Assembly (NCBI GenBank): GCA_028023455.1
Contig: JAQFVV010012498.1
Coordinates: 2,418,001 to 2,482,000 of the forward strand
DNA: 64,000 bases
Reading direction: 5' to 3'
Source: Epiperipatus broadwayi
Lineage: Eukaryota; Onychophora; Udeonychophora; Euonychophora; Peripatidae
Each line of letters opens with the position of its first letter. Position 1 is the first letter of the stretch. The notes under the pieces were generated by a model. That model was not told where the DNA came from. It saw only the letters and a program-made list of their open reading frames with translations, and ran no database searches. The position numbers and the translations under genes were made by a program. This document shows, piece by piece, positions 40,833 to 55,828 of this stretch.

Positions 40833-42172
40833 ATAACTCAATTCAGTTCCTGATCCTTAAGAGCATATCTAATAATCAAATAATAATAATAAAGAAATCA
40901 AAAGAATTAAGATATATATAAATAATACAAATTTTGATAGTAAAATTTGTAAGAACAAATCTAACCTATTATTGAAATTAATAATAACCCATATGCAATT
41001 TAAACTTACATTCTTTGTTTTCGAATTTTAAATACTTAATGTTGATTTTATGACATTTATATAATACTTGTTTTGAGCAAGACAAGTTAAATATAACAAA
41101 GTTATATTTATAATTAATGTTTCATTTTAAAAAAAATACGGTTAATTAGATTGTTTATTACCTTTTAAAAGTCCAACTTCTTCTGTTGTTTTCTTTTTTC
41201 CTTCTTCCTAACATTTTAATACATTCAGTCATAAGTTGAATTTACAAGAAAATATTATGTTAATGATGACATATCAGTTCCAATGCATGAGTATTTAATT
41301 TTTCAAGATTTCCTTCCTTAAAATTTAAATATTGAATATATTATACTAACTGATTAATTCCATTTTTTCTAAATGGTTATTAAGTTTATAATTGTAGATT
41401 TTAGATAGCTATCTTGAATGTTAAGCTCCAGACATGATACAAATATGTATGTTGAGCAATTGCTTAGTTTTTCTTTTTTTTTAAAAAAAAATGAGCCAAA
41501 GTAAAAGAAAAGAGGGTGCAGTAATCTTTGACTGTGATATATTTTATTTACCCCTTCATTGCTAATGAGTTCCAATCCAGTAGTTTATTTAATTATTCTG
41601 AAGAATGAAAATAATAAATATATAAAGTACAATTAATTTCTCCTTCTATTTTTTTAATGGTCATCTCCTTTCTTGTTGTTCCAGCAACCCAAAAAAATTT
41701 TCTTCTTCTTTTTTCACATGCGATTGAAGATTTCTCATAATAACAATTGTTGATATTTTTTTAAACAACATTCGAAGTAAAATAACACTAATTTTATATA
41801 TATATATATATATATTACATTAAAAATTTATTCAACAGTTTACAAAATATATACATAAACAATAAACAACAACATTGCATTTTTAAATAATCACCAAAAA
41901 TAAAATTATCTTTTATTATAATCAGCAAATTATATGCTTTTATTTATAATAGTGATATACACACACACTAATTTGAACCTGGCATTATTGCCCTTTAAAA
42001 TCTCACCATCAAAAAAAAAATAAAGCCAAGTACCAGCAATAAAGAAATGAAATAATAAATCCAAGTAACAATAACTATGACTAACAACAATAGCAATAAT
42101 AATACCCAATATATATAAAAACCAAAATCAAAGATATTTTTTTTAAAATCAAGAATGGCACTTTGATAAAAT
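40833..42172. other. AT-rich spacer with short TA/CA tracts
   Basis: May include eroded 5' sequence of the PLE relic that follows, but no RT motif was recognised here. A (TA)n tract lies at 41796-41813. Confidence 0.4.
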
Positions 42173-43254
<1,082 letters not shown>

Positions 43255-44017
43255 AAATGTTAGCCATTCAAAGTGTTAGTTGACAAAGATTACTAAGATA
43301 ATTGAATATGCTTCTAAGTGGATAAACTTGAAAGGAAAAGCAGAAATAAACAAAATTTTTTTGGAAGATATTTTCTATATTTCAGAATAACAGTTAATAT
43401 TAACCACTTAAAAAGGTCTAATTAATATTTGATTAATTCTGATTTTGAATTTAAAGTAAGCATATTTTTATGTTACACAAGATATACTGGTAATTATAAA
43501 ATTCCACTGTTTTAATTAGATTTTTTTTTGTAATTAATGTGTTGAATTGACAAAAAGTCATTAACTGTTTTTAATGAAGATAGGAAAAACATTTTTAATT
43601 ATTATATTTTTTCCACCCTGACTATAAAAAGGTTGCAAAAAGATTAGAGGAGAGTTTTTAGAGATTTACAAATGATGACAGCAGAACTACTATGATGTTA
43701 TAAATGAAGGTAAATCAGTGGATCCACCTGCTGCTACTAGAGAAACAGTGGTGGAGTTTAAATTGACATGGAAGCAACCCACAACTTTTCACTTTTCCAT
43801 AGCCCATATATATGCATGTATTAGACAGCATAGGGAGTGAAGGAAGATCACTGCAGAGCAGAAGTTACCTGAATTATATCTTCCCTGATGATGACAAGAA
43901 GCCAGGCTATAGCTTAGAAGGGACCAGCATAACAAGAGAGTGCATCAGCTTACTGAATAATTAGTTTATATTTATATTGTTTTATTTGTATGCAAAGGAG
44001 CATAGATAAATGTATTG
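43255..44017. other. Spacer; possibly 3' sequence of the PLE relic
   Basis: The block at 43660-43960 is more complex than its surroundings and includes CTGATGATGACAAGAAGCCA, but has no GAAA core at the right place. No gene seen. Confidence 0.4.
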
Positions 44018-44073
<56 letters not shown>

Positions 44074-44105
44074 CAATATATATATATATATATATATTGT
44101 AACCC
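44018..44105. repeat. (TA)n with palindromic TTACAATA/TATTGTAA ends
   Basis: A (TA)n run, then TTACAA-(TA)n-TTGTAACC. The second half (44071-44103) is a perfect palindrome. Confidence 0.95.
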
Positions 44106-46200
44106 TGTACTTTGTACATTGGTTCTTGTACAAGCTAATTTAAAGGTAGTAGTCAATAGTGGCTAATGTTTTAAAAAAAAAAAAGTAATAAATAATATTT
44201 AGCTATTTAGTGCCTTCAACCAAAATTGCAGTCTATAAAGCCATTTGCTTAAATTAATATTTTAAAGTCAGAAGAAAAGCCTGTTAAATTAGATTAGGTT
44301 ATAATAGGATGCATTATAATAAAAAATTAATTAGTAATATTAAAATGTGTTGGCTATTAAAGATAGATATTTTAAATAAGTAAAGTTGTAAAGACAGTTT
44401 AACTTAAATAAATTCAATTCTTATAATTACATAATAATTTTAAATGCAGTTGTTTAAATTAGCCTCAATTTAATGTAAAGTAGTTTAAAAATAAAGAACT
44501 AGTTAACTTCCTTGTCTAAATGTGTGTGCTTGAATGTTTGTGCTTGTATGTGTTTAATAATTACTTGGTCTTAATTGCTAAATAATATAATTCGAAAACT
44601 TAAAATTTCAATGTTAAAACATTATCAAGAAAATATGCAAAATAGAGGGTTAATTTTATTAATTTATTGGATTTATTTTGTTATTAAAGAAAAATGAAAG
44701 AAGGGATTATTTTATTTGAGAATAGAATAATTATTTAAAACATTTTTTTTGTTTAAGTTTCATTAATTAATAAGTTATAGAGTCTCTTTTTCATTCAGAC
44801 AGTTATAGCACGTGATTGTTTTTTTTTTTTTTGGATTAAGTAGATCAGAGTGACGTAATAGTTATTAATTAAAAAAAGGTCAATTAAACCTTTTAAAACC
44901 CAGGTATCCCTCCTAAAAAGGAGTGGCTAAATTTTATTGAACAAGGTTTTTTTTTTTTTTATAAAAACAACTGTTCATCATGATAAGGTGTGACAATTTA
45001 CAACTTGGTCAACAGCTGCTTAATTCCTGTACTCATTTCCAGAAGTGTGTAGTTTTATTATTATTATTATTATTATTATTTTTTTTTTTTTTGAGCAAAA
45101 GTTCTAAGATTCATTTAAATTTTAAAACCATTAATAATGTGCTGAGAAAAATATAAGGTAACACTGTCTTTTGTATTCTCTGTCAACATTTGGATTTTCT
45201 TATCTATTACTTAAAATGTCTCGAAACACTAAACCAACTCTTCAATGTAAATTTCTTCGTTTTTGTTTAAATTTAAACTGCATAATATTTTGGGTAGTAT
45301 GTTTCAAAAGATTTATTCATAATTTCATGTCGAACTTTATACTAATCCACTTTTGTTGCACTTATTATTATTATTGTAAAAGGAAGAACAAGTCAAAGTT
45401 TAGAGAAGAGCTTATTTTAATCATAACTTAAGAAAATTATACGAATCGTTTTATTGATGTTTCTAATAGGGTAGACTATTTGAATAGAAAAATTATGTTT
45501 CCTGTTAAATATTGATATTATGTTTATCAATTCTAAGAAGAAATGAAAAGGAAAGAATTAATTATGCAATTATATGAAAATAAACTATTGTTTTAGACTA
45601 GAGATATTGCCAAGATATATTTGTTTTCTGTCTGGAATTAATACTATTAAAAACTTATTATCTGTAGAAAACTTGAAAATGATTTTATATATTATTGTTG
45701 CTATATTATAAAGATATGAAAATAATTGTCTATGCTTCGTTGTCATCTATAATGTTAAAGGTATTATATTTTATCAAGATACGTATGGAGGAAACTTTAA
45801 GAAAGGAAATGTGTTTAATTAAACATTACTAAAAAAAAAAAAAAATGCTTTAAAAGAAATTTATTAACTTTAATTACCTAGAATTGACTTTTATCATTGC
45901 TTCCTGAAAACTTATATATACGCTGTGCTTATTAAAAATTATGTAAAAACTACAAATATATTATTTTGCTTTTATTTAAAACTATGAATCCGGAAAGGAA
46001 AAGGAAAATTCTATAAAATGAATAGCGCTATATTTTGACGTCGTTAAATAAATATATTCCAAAAATATTATTATATTGGCCAACTTCTATGAACTGTCAC
46101 TAATTTATAATATATTATTAGAATTAAGAACTTTAATATTTATTTTCTATTGTTATTATTGTGCTTACCAGAATTCCATTTGCCAATTTTAAAAATGTTC
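44106..46200. other. Low-repeat spacer with poly-T tracts
   Basis: T runs at about 44819-44833, 44947-44960 and 45078-45092 (the last after a short (TTA)n). No familiar gene was seen. A mild rise in CpG occurs toward 46.0-46.3 kb. Confidence 0.45.
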
Positions 46201-46218
46201 ATTTTCATTGACCCACAG

Positions 46219-46470
46219 TACGTTTCCCCGCATGGACAAGCCGTCAGAGAAGGACTTTACACCCCCAGTAAATCACAACGGAAAGTTCCCGTTAAATGGA
46301 CTCATGTGTTTATTTTTATTTTTTTATTATTCAAATATGTATTTGACTTTCTTTGGGTTCTAAATATTATTATGATATTATTATAATTTCACATGTCAAA
46401 GTAATTATATTGATATTATTTTATTTAGGGGTTTATGCTAGAATGTGTTGGGATGTCCACACATTCCCAG
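46219..46470 (+). other. Candidate exon pair, unidentified
   Basis: At 46219-46267 a CpG-containing segment follows TTTTCATTGACCCACAG (acceptor-like) and precedes GTAAAT. A second, 46429-46470, lies between TTATTTTATTTAG and GTAATTTT. Joined in the frame that is open in both, they give YVSPHGQAVREGLYTP and then VYARMCWDVHTFP. Base composition differs markedly from the surrounding AT-rich DNA. No protein family was recognised and the donors are not strong. It may be host exons, a transposon scrap or coincidence. Confidence 0.2.
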
Positions 46471-47097
46471 GTAATTTTATATATCTATTACGTGCTGGTT
46501 TTTAATTCCATTCGCAAAGTATTTTATCAGTAAGAGATATTCATCTCTTTCATTTATTTGCTATTTTAAGATTTTGAGTATTTCAGTCACTTAGTAGCTA
46601 AACCGTGCTTAAATATTTACTGGAAGTCTAGTATTTTTAATAATTATTATAACAGAATAGTTTACAGTTATATATATCAGTTAATTGTGAATCTAATTAT
46701 TTTAGAATGCCATACTTTATTTTGCATTCTTATTCATTTAATTTATATGCTACATTTTATATACGTGTGTACTTCTGTTATCCATTGCCCAAATTTATGT
46801 GCTTTTAGTCTTAAATAATTTAATAGTCGTTTGACGAACTGCTATTGCTGGTTTCAGAGGTTGCTCATTGTTTGATAATTTTATGCATATATTAAATTAG
46901 TTATCTTTAGTGTAAGTTGTGATCTTGCCATTGTTTGTTTATATGAGGTGTCTGCCTTAGTAATTAGGCTTATATATTATAATTTTTTATTGTGCCTGCA
47001 TGGGATTGAGAGATTCTCCCCATGGCTTATAGTTATTCCATGAGTTTGATAGTGTTATATATTTCTTGTGATATTGATCATTTTATTGTTATTGAAG

Positions 47098-47279
47098 GTA
47101 CCTATATCCCTGAAGAGGATCATTTATATTTGGTGTGTTTTCTGTATTTTCCTGGTGCACTGTGACAGAGTCCAGGCATCTTCTCTTTTCTGCCCCAAAG
47201 ATAGGTGTTTGGAAGCCACCATCTTTTTTGATATTTACTTGCTCTGTGAAGCTTTGTTGTGCCTATCACTCATGATGAA
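47098..47279 (+). other. Candidate exon, unidentified
   Basis: A 182-base segment lies between TTATTGTTATTGAAG and a consensus splice donor, GTAAGTGAG. One frame is open throughout: a hydrophobic stretch IIYIWCVFCIFLVHCDRVQA, reminiscent of a signal peptide, followed by SSLFCPKDRCLEATIFFDIY. The frame also stays open 30 bases upstream from an ATG at 47068. No homolog is recognised. Exon status rests only on the donor, the open frame and the higher GC. Confidence 0.25.
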
Positions 47280-47289
47280 GTAAGTGAGG

Positions 47290-48490
47290 TAGTATTTGTA
47301 TTTGAATTGACATGGCAATGATTAGTAAGTTTTGAAGAGTTAGTTCTTCAGGTTGCATTTGTATGCATTTAATATCTAGCACTTGGCATTTGGATAATAG
47401 ATACACAATATGTTTGCTGTATACCCATTTGGATCAAATCACCGATGGAATTGTAAGTTCTTTGGTATTTAAAATATTATTATTATTATTAGTATGTGGA
47501 CAGTAATTTAGTATGATTTATGTGTGACTTCTCCATTGCTATTTAAAAAGCAATGTAGAAACTTAGATTCATATCAGACCATCTTTGTTAAGTTGATTGA
47601 ATTCTTCAATTATTAATATTTTCACCAGCTTGTTAGTTCAAATTTAGTTAATGCATAGTGCCAGATTTATATAATTGCCTATATCTAATGTTCATTGATA
47701 CTGCATTAGTTTAATTTCTATAAAACTAGTCAATTACAATTTAGCGAAATAGTTTGTTAAATTGCCTTTCAAGGTTGTAAATTACTTGACAAATATAAAT
47801 GTTTGAGTTATATGATAGTTTAGCTTAGTCCAGCTAAAACTTTTGGTATCATTTCTTTAAAAATTTCAATATGTTTAAAAAATTCCTTCAAGCTAGTTTG
47901 GGATGACTTAATTTCATTTATAAGCTAATTTTTGTGGGAATGTTTGGGTCAAACCCACTTATTGGTCCTGTAGTTAATCCTTATGATAACTAATAATAAA
48001 GGTTTGGATATGCTTATGTGTCAACTGATAAAAAAATGTATAATGACATTTGTAACAGCGCTTGTAGTAGCAAAGAGTTCTGAGTATTATCTGTAAAATA
48101 AATAAAAAAAGAAAACTTGTATATAATATTTATGTTTGACACTCAATGTTAAATAAATTAAATTATTTTATTATTTAAAAAAAATACAGTTTTTGTTCTT
48201 CTTTTCTATATGTCAATTGTCTTGGGTTCACACACAAATCTCCATACATCTATTAGAATTAATGAGTTTATCATTTGCAAAGTTTATAATGTCACGGTTC
48301 TGATTTATGTCAGGTAAATTTGGATAACAGATAATCTAAATGTGCAGTTCCAAAAACTTGCTATATTTAATAAAAATCTTTTGTGAAGCTTTTCAATTTT
48401 AAAGAATGAAAATTTATAGGAGAATAATTAGAATCGAATATTGTAAATATTCACTCAAAATTGATATAATTTAGGTTTAGATCATTCTAA
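47290..48490. other. AT-rich spacer
   Basis: Nothing recognisable seen. Confidence 0.45.
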
Positions 48491-48494
48491 TTAT

Positions 48495-48800
48495 TCATAC
48501 TGCATGGATTTTATAGACCATTCCATTATAATGTGGATATGCAAATTGTGTACTTGATAATTTAATTTGAGTTGTCTGTGGGATAGTGGAAGGACATAAA
48601 ATGTACCCTTTTCTGTCTATTATTTTTGAATGATGGCCTGGATAAATGGCTATAGCTATTCTGAATTTAGAATATTTACTTTTGCCATTATTTAGCAAAT
48701 GATATGCTTTCTTTCTGTAATTGTTTTTTTTAAAGTATATGTTGGGAAGCATCCTCTTGTAAGAAAAGTTTATGCCTCCTAGAGCCTTCCAGGATATCAT
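48495..48800 (-). pseudogene. Unidentified 101-codon frame
   Basis: Minus-strand frame beginning MISWKALGGINFSYKR and including YPGHHSKIIDRKGYILCPST. Its amino-acid mix (Gly, His, Pro, Cys, Trp present) is less AT-driven than chance frames in this window. I recognise no family. It might be a fragment of a transposon protein or a host exon. Confidence 0.2.
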
Positions 48801-48927
48801 TCATACATTGGCAAACAGTGATTATAGAAATCTCCAAAGTACTTAAAATCCTGAGATCATTATCAGCATTCGTATTTCTTTCTTTATTGTAACCGCCACT
48901 GAGCAAAAGCCCTTTCTGTAGGAGTCT

Positions 48928-49314
<387 letters not shown>

Positions 49315-49370
<56 letters not shown>
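49315..49370. repeat. (TTA)n array, right block
   Basis: Continuation of the array on the other side of the foldback element, ending before CCATCTTCATCAC. A C/T-rich stretch (49371-49530) follows. Confidence 0.95.
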
Positions 49371-50981
49371 CCATCTTCATCACTTTTCCCCACCATCATA
49401 TTCCCCCCCTCTGTATTCTTCTCCCCATCTGCCATTCCCATTTTTCACAATTTTCATCATCACCATTTCCTCCCTATCCTTCCTTGTCATTGTCATTCAA
49501 CATCCCGTCACATGTGACCCCACACCTTCCCAATAGGTTACAATATATATATAGTTGGTGAGTTATTTTAAATAATTTCTTTAATGACAATGACAGTTGT
49601 AATTTTTCATTACAAAATGTTCTTTTAAAAGTAAACAACTGTATTCAACAAAAGTAAGATAAATTTCCAGTATGTTTTACATAAAGAAGTAAGTTTCAAA
49701 AATTTTTCTTGATTGAGAAACAAAAAAACTTGGTGGGGTATTGTTTTTAAAAGATGTTTATAATTAATCAAGAATAATCTTTTAAAAAAGAAAAAGAAAA
49801 CTTTTATTTTTATGAAAGTCTATATTACTTTTTTTAGAAAAAGGAAAAATAAATAAATAAATGTTATTTTAATAATTTGAATTCATATCCCCTATATTTT
49901 TATCTATACACACATCATACGTGTGCATTTATGTGAAAAATGTAATATTTTTAATAAATATATTATTTTGACAAATTAAAATATCATATGATATAAATAT
50001 CAGTGTGTGCACATATTTTTATGGGTACCCACATATGTATGTAAAAACAGTCATTATTTTTGTATTATTAAAATGTGATAACTTAATTTATTATTATTAT
50101 TATATGACAGTTCCCATATGTTATGGCAATGTCTGTGAGCTTATATAGATGCATACCAGGTAGAAACATATGTTAAAATTAACCATATTTTTTATTATTA
50201 TATGACAATTCAAGTATGTTCATCAATTATTATACCATACATATGTGTGCTTATATATAAGTGTGTTTTATATAAGCCTATTGAAATATTTTTAAATCAC
50301 AATGTGATAGCTAATTGTATATTAATCAAAATCAGAATGCTGAATTTATATTTATGGCACACTCAGTAAATAGTTTTAAAATGATTATATGATAACATAG
50401 CTTTTGTTTCTGAGCTAGATTTGTGCATAATGGTCTGTTATATAAAAGTAGGTTTATGGGCATCCAGTTGATGATGATCCTGAATTTGTGCAAAGGATAT
50501 CCTTTAAATTTTATGCACTACATTTTATTTAGTTTAGTATTTATTAAAAATTAAGTTTAAAGTTGGACAGTGCACTGAAGGTAAATCAGAAAATTAAGAT
50601 GATCAGGATGATTTAGCAACTCAGCTTTATTGTTTTTATTGTTATATATAATCTGATGGACTAGCACTTGTTTGTGCATCCAAATTAAAGTTTAAATAAT
50701 CTTCTCCAAGCTGGCAAGGGTTAAATATTTAGCCTGGTCTATAGTAGACCCATTTCAAATATACTCACAAGTTGTTGATTTTATTGTTGATCATTCTTGA
50801 TAATGAATGGTTATCTTTTGAATAATCCTGGTGAATCCATAGTTACTTAATATAGTTAACTGTTAAGCCACTAAACATGATCTCTCAGGCTCATATTCAT
50901 TTGTATTTAATTTTATAATGAATTGGGGATGATAATGATTTTCCATCACTCTAAGTTCACCCTAATGTTTCCATACCATTA

Positions 50982-50982
<1 letters not shown>
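49371..50982. other. Pyrimidine-rich stretch, then AT-rich spacer
   Basis: 49371-49530 is rich in C and T with ATCACC and TTCCCC words. GGTTACAATATATATATAG lies at 49537-49555. The rest shows no gene. Confidence 0.5.

Positions 50983-51077
<95 letters not shown>
50983..51077. repeat. (TA)n tract
   Basis: TA repeat with a single CA interruption near 51031. Confidence 0.96.
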
Positions 51078-51079
<2 letters not shown>

Positions 51080-52795
51080 ATGATATGTTTTTGTACCAAA
51101 GATTTATTAGCATAATAGTTAATAATTGCTTATATCCTCTGGTAGAGCATATTTTATTATATATACATTAGTGATATGCTAACAGTAGATATAGAACTAC
51201 AATGAATTTTATAGAAGAGAGCTGAATCAAGTGATAAACATATCAGTGATATCTGGTTATTGTGTTTCACCAATCCTTAATAAAAATATATATATACATA
51301 TAACATTTTATATAGTTAATATAAAGTTTACTTTGATCTATTTACAAGCTTATAAAAAAATTGAAAACATTTAGCTAAAAAATAATCAATTTTCCTTCAA
51401 GACTTAAATGAATAATTTTTACTTAAAACTGTTACAAACTGAACACATGTTCATCTTCTATGTGAAATTTGAAATACTATTGATTAATAATTTTTTTTTT
51501 TTTAAAAAAGGAAAAAAACTTAGGCAATAAATTCATTACTTTTTGCTTAAAATTGCTTACAAAATTGTATAAAGTAAAAAAAAGAAGAAAAAATAGAGAT
51601 CCTTTTTGTGAATTTATTTTTAAACTAAACAGTATAACATTTATTAGAATAAATATTTTTAGATAGATTTTTATAACTCAAAAACATAATCTATTTAAAT
51701 ATTTTGTGAATGTTAATATTCAAGTAATAAACTATCTATAATTTTATAAAATACAAAGTAACAACAGAATAAAACATTAATATTTAAAAATAAATAATTT
51801 AATATTTTTGATCATATATATTTTATTAATCATCATCAATATTAGTGGATACTCATAGATTATATTTTGGTGGCAATGGGGATAACAAAAATGGAGAGAA
51901 AAACAAGGAATAAAAAGTTAAAAATAAATTTTACATAATTATACAAATAAATATACGTGTTACTCATTTAGTTCAATTAAAAATGTTGATGGAAATCATT
52001 CACTAGACACCCTTAAGACTGTACCCATAGAACTATAATCCCTTCTTCTTTAATAGGTAAAGCCACATCATTTTATAGTAGCGTTTTGTATTTTGATATT
52101 CATCTATCATTAAAATTATAATTGTAGACAATGATATCTAGATTACATTTGCAGACAATATTGGCTATTCATCTAGAATGGCAATCGGTCACAACCTGAA
52201 AAAAAACAGGCATCTTGTGACCTAACATTAATTTCAAGATTTTAACTAGCCTAAGTTATAGTTATTTATTATCTCCTGATAATTTGTTTAAAAAATAAGA
52301 ATGAGAATCACAAACTTTTAGATGCAACTAAGCATTTGCAATATTTTATTTTTTTTTAAAAGTAAATGAGTTTGACCCATAACACATATTTATTTTTTTT
52401 TTTTTGAAAATATTTGAATGAGAAACTAAAACTTCAAAAAATTAATTATTACAATTTTTAAAGTTTTATTATAAACTACATAGAAAAATTAAAAGACAAT
52501 ATTAGTTTTATTACAGATAAAAATGAAAAGTATAATCAATAGATGAAAGAACTATTATCTATAAATAACTTCAAATCAAAGTTTTCATTAATTAGAAATG
52601 TAAAATTTTGATTTATACAAACTTGAATATTTTCAAGATTCAAGTTAAATGCAAGATTTTTGGGGGTTATTTTTAAAATTAGACAAATTTAATTTTATTT
52701 TTATTTTTAAATTATTCATTTATAATTACTTAATTAAAAAACAATTTACCTAAAACAGCAGTCAATAAAATCCAACTAACCCAGATCTAGTGTGA
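51078..52795. other. AT-rich spacer
   Basis: No gene seen. A small hairpin (GTCACAACCTG, A run, CAGGCATCTTGTGAC) lies at about 52189-52221. Confidence 0.45.
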
Positions 52796-52796
52796 A

Positions 52797-53080
52797 AGTA
52801 AAATGGTCAGGCTAATTGCATTCACAAATTCCTGCTTTTGAATGCAATTAGTTTGACAGTATTGCTTTTACTCTTGACTGAGCTGTTGGCTTTCATTGGA
52901 TACTGGTCTAGGTAAAGTGTTTTCTAATTAATTATAAATAGATAACTTCACACATCAGACACCTATTAAAAAGATTCTCCTTGTGAATGCAATTAATCTG
53001 ATAATTTTATTTTACTCACGTCCTGTGGCAGTCGGCTTTCATTTGCTACTACTATAGGTAAGGTGCTTTCTAATTAAGTA
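52797..53080. repeat. Mixed inverted/direct repeat of a ~95-bp unit
   Basis: The unit TGAATGCAATTAGTTTGACA ... GTTGGCTTTCATTGGATACT ... CTAGGTAAAGTGTTTTCTAA (about 52838-52932) recurs as TGAATGCAATTAATCTGATA ... GTCGGCTTTCATTTGCTACT ... ATAGGTAAGGTGCTTTCTAA (52983-53078). The start of the unit is also present inverted at 52803-52828 (TCAGGCTAATTGCATTCACA). Confidence 0.85.
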
Positions 53081-54049
53081 ATTATAAATGGAAAACTCTA
53101 TAGACTAAATATTTACATCATTATATATATGTATATATATATATATATTTCCAATTTATACTTATCAAAGTGCATCTTGACCTTTAGTTTAAAATTAACA
53201 GTCCTGAAAGAATCCTTGGACATGTTGAAGATTTTTCAGAATACCTGGTCACTAATCAAAAATTAATATTAATAAACATGCACATAAAATAGAAAGTAAA
53301 TAGAATTTTAAACACTGATTATAACTAAGTATTTAATGACATGATGATAGCAATTTAAATAATTCAATGAAGTGAATAATACAAAGATAGCATATATTTT
53401 TAAATATAGCATGTTGAATAATACTTAACATTGTAAACAATTTAAATAGCAAATTGAATAAATGATAATAGTATTTCCTTTTGTAAAAATAATTCATAGT
53501 TTCCTATGATGTACATCCATAAAAAGCAAATATATTTTAAAATATTGAGGGACTACCAATAAATACATTTTACAAAGAACAAACGTACTTCATTAGAATT
53601 ACATGAAGCAATAAAAAATATTGAGAAGCTATAAATACATTTTTAATAGGAGCATGAAACTAATTTTTTTTATAAATAACATATCTGATAAAATAAAAAA
53701 CAGATTCCAGGAGTTATAATGATATAGAATATTTATATTTTCTTGATAAAATAATTTTCAACAGCAAATAAACATGCTTATCAAATATAAAAGTCTTTAT
53801 TGGCAAGACATAGATTAAAATAAGCATTGAATACAATTCAAATTATCTTTTATCTTTTAAGTCAAATAAAATATTTATTAGCATAATAAAGTCTATTAGA
53901 GCATAATTTTATTTTTTTATACTCAAGACAAATCAAACATTTCATAGTAGCATTTAAACATCAATACTATTCATAACAAATGCAAAAATGATGTTTATTT
54001 TATTCATACATTTTCTTATAGCAAAAATAATTCATAATAATTAAAATAT
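53081..54049. other. AT-rich spacer with short TA tract
   Basis: A (TA)n tract interrupted by one GTA lies at 53122-53148. Otherwise nothing recognised. Confidence 0.5.
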
Positions 54050-54300
54050 GCCATATAATAATGAATAATATTTCTATAGTGTAATTTTCACTACAATACT
54101 TTCACACAAGGTAGGAACTGATTTCTATACACTTTTAATAGCCTTGTGGAAGGATGTAATAATAAACAAATGATTAAATACATGTGAAAAAGACCTGTGA
54201 TCCCCAAGATGCACATTTCAAGCTGAGCCAGTACTCATCAGTTGGCCCTGACCATAATCTCTTATACATATCTTTATCATTGTTCAGTCTATATATAAAT
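54050..54300 (-). repeat. Dispersed repeat, family A, inverted copy
   Basis: Reverse complement of the 55862-56115 copy: ATAATGAATAATATTTCTAT ... CACACAAGGTAGGAACTGAT ... AGTACTCATCAGTTGGCCCT ... ATCTTTATCATTGTTCAGT. Together with that copy it forms long arms about 1.6 kb apart. Confidence 0.88.
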
Positions 54301-54384
54301 AGCAAATTACTATAGTTTATTTGATAAGTGTCAAATGTGCTGCCTAGTAACATTGAAACAAATCACTTAATGAAGGTATATTAA

Positions 54385-54612
54385 TAATTTTTTATTAGTC
54401 ATTCATTAGATTAAAGATTATCCAATAATGAAAGATATTTTTGTAGTAAAATTTTCATCATCTCATGCAAGGTAGTGACTGGTTTATATCCACTATTAAC
54501 ACCTTGTGGACAAATGCAATCATAAACATATGATAAAAGAATGTAAAAAAAGATCTATGATAGCTAAGATGCATAATTCACACTGAACCAGCACTCAACA
54601 GATGGCCCTGAC

Positions 54613-54659
<47 letters not shown>

Positions 54660-54780
54660 ATCATTCAGTTTATATACAGATTATAGATCTTTTTTATATG
54701 TCTTTGGTCATATGCTTATGATTATATATTTCCACAAAGTATTAAAAGTGGATAAAAACCATTCCCTACTTTGCATGAAA
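54385..54780. repeat. Family A, back-to-back copies around a (TA)n tract
   Basis: 54385-54615 is a minus-orientation copy (TCATGCAAGGTAGTGACTGG, CAGCACTCAACAGATGGCCC). After a (TA)n tract (54614-54656) the 54685-54780 segment (TAGATCTTTTTTATATGTCT ... CCATTCCCTACTTTGCATGA) is a partial plus-orientation copy. Flanking stretches 54317-54370 and 54799-54852 are inverted copies of each other (AAACAAATCACTTAATGAAG against AAGTGATTTGTGTCAAAG), so this is a foldback unit in itself. Confidence 0.8.
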
Positions 54781-55144
54781 ATGTTAAATACTTTTATTAA
54801 GTGATTTGTGTCAAAGTTGTGAGGGCACCATATCTGATACTTATCAAGTAAACTGTAATAAATGTAATAAGTGTGCTTATACCCAACTATGAAGAAGCTT
54901 GTTATTTCTATAAATTAAATATTGTTTAGAATTTTTGAAAATGTATGGCTTTCTCATATTCATAGCAAGATGAAATAGAATAATAATAGAGAGATGAATG
55001 TAATTGTATATATTTGAAGAAATTTACATTTATTTAAATTAAATATTAAATATTTAAATTATAGCATCTATTTTTTGGAGAGAGGGAAGGATGAGTCTTT
55101 ATGGTTAATAGCCTTCATATTATTGGCTATATAGTAAGCCTTCC

Positions 55145-55460
55145 TTATTTATCTCTTTGAACCATTTCTTTAAATGTATTGAATGATTGCATAGGAAGGA
55201 ATAAATTGATGTTCTGTTGCCTGTTAGTGCTCAAGGAATATAGAGCTGTGTTCTGGTTTGTCTGAAACCTTTTTGTATAAGTATTGGTATTGGGAAAGGC
55301 ATGTAGGCAAGGATGCTCAGGATTCCCCATAATAGATTAATTGACATTCAGTTTGGAGGCATTTAATTTTGTAAATAGTGCTAGGGATAAGTTTAGGTTC
55401 AAACCTATCTTTGGAATTGTTCAGTAATCTATTAATAAAAGAGGTGTGTGGAAAGCAATA
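55145..55460 (-). pseudogene. Possible GIY-YIG/PLE scrap
   Basis: On the minus strand, starting near 55460, the frame reads SFINRLLNNSKDRFEPKL, IPSTIYKIKCLQTECQ and LIYYGES before a stop. IYKI.C....C...YYGES resembles the start of the PLE endonuclease (VYKI.C..C...YIGES). A 61-codon frame continues in another phase with no further recognisable motif. The resemblance is short. Confidence 0.3.
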
Positions 55461-55828
55461 TGATATATTGAAGAGAACATTTTATTAAAGCTTTGGTTAA
55501 AATAGATATATATGGCAGAAAGTGCCATGGCCTATCAACAACAGGGGTGGGTGGGTTAAAATTTAATTTTCTGTAAGATTGTGTTATTTTCCTTTATAAA
55601 AACCTATGTTTAAATCTAACCAATATAAAATCTTTAATGTATAAGTCTACATTTACCTTGCAGGATACTTCATGCTTATGTAAGTGGGTTCTGGAATAAA
55701 AAAGTAGAATAGACTGGCCAGTTTGTGAGATCTAAATACAGTTGAGTCCAGATGTGTGAAACCATGAATTTCCAGTGCTAATCCATATTTAGTTTATAGA
55801 TATAACAAGTTTCTCTTTAGTTGTGTGT

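Noticed and set aside
43886-43925. Hammerhead motif near CTGATGATGACAAGAAGCCA
   Set aside because: No GAAA core at the expected spacing and no clean stem II.
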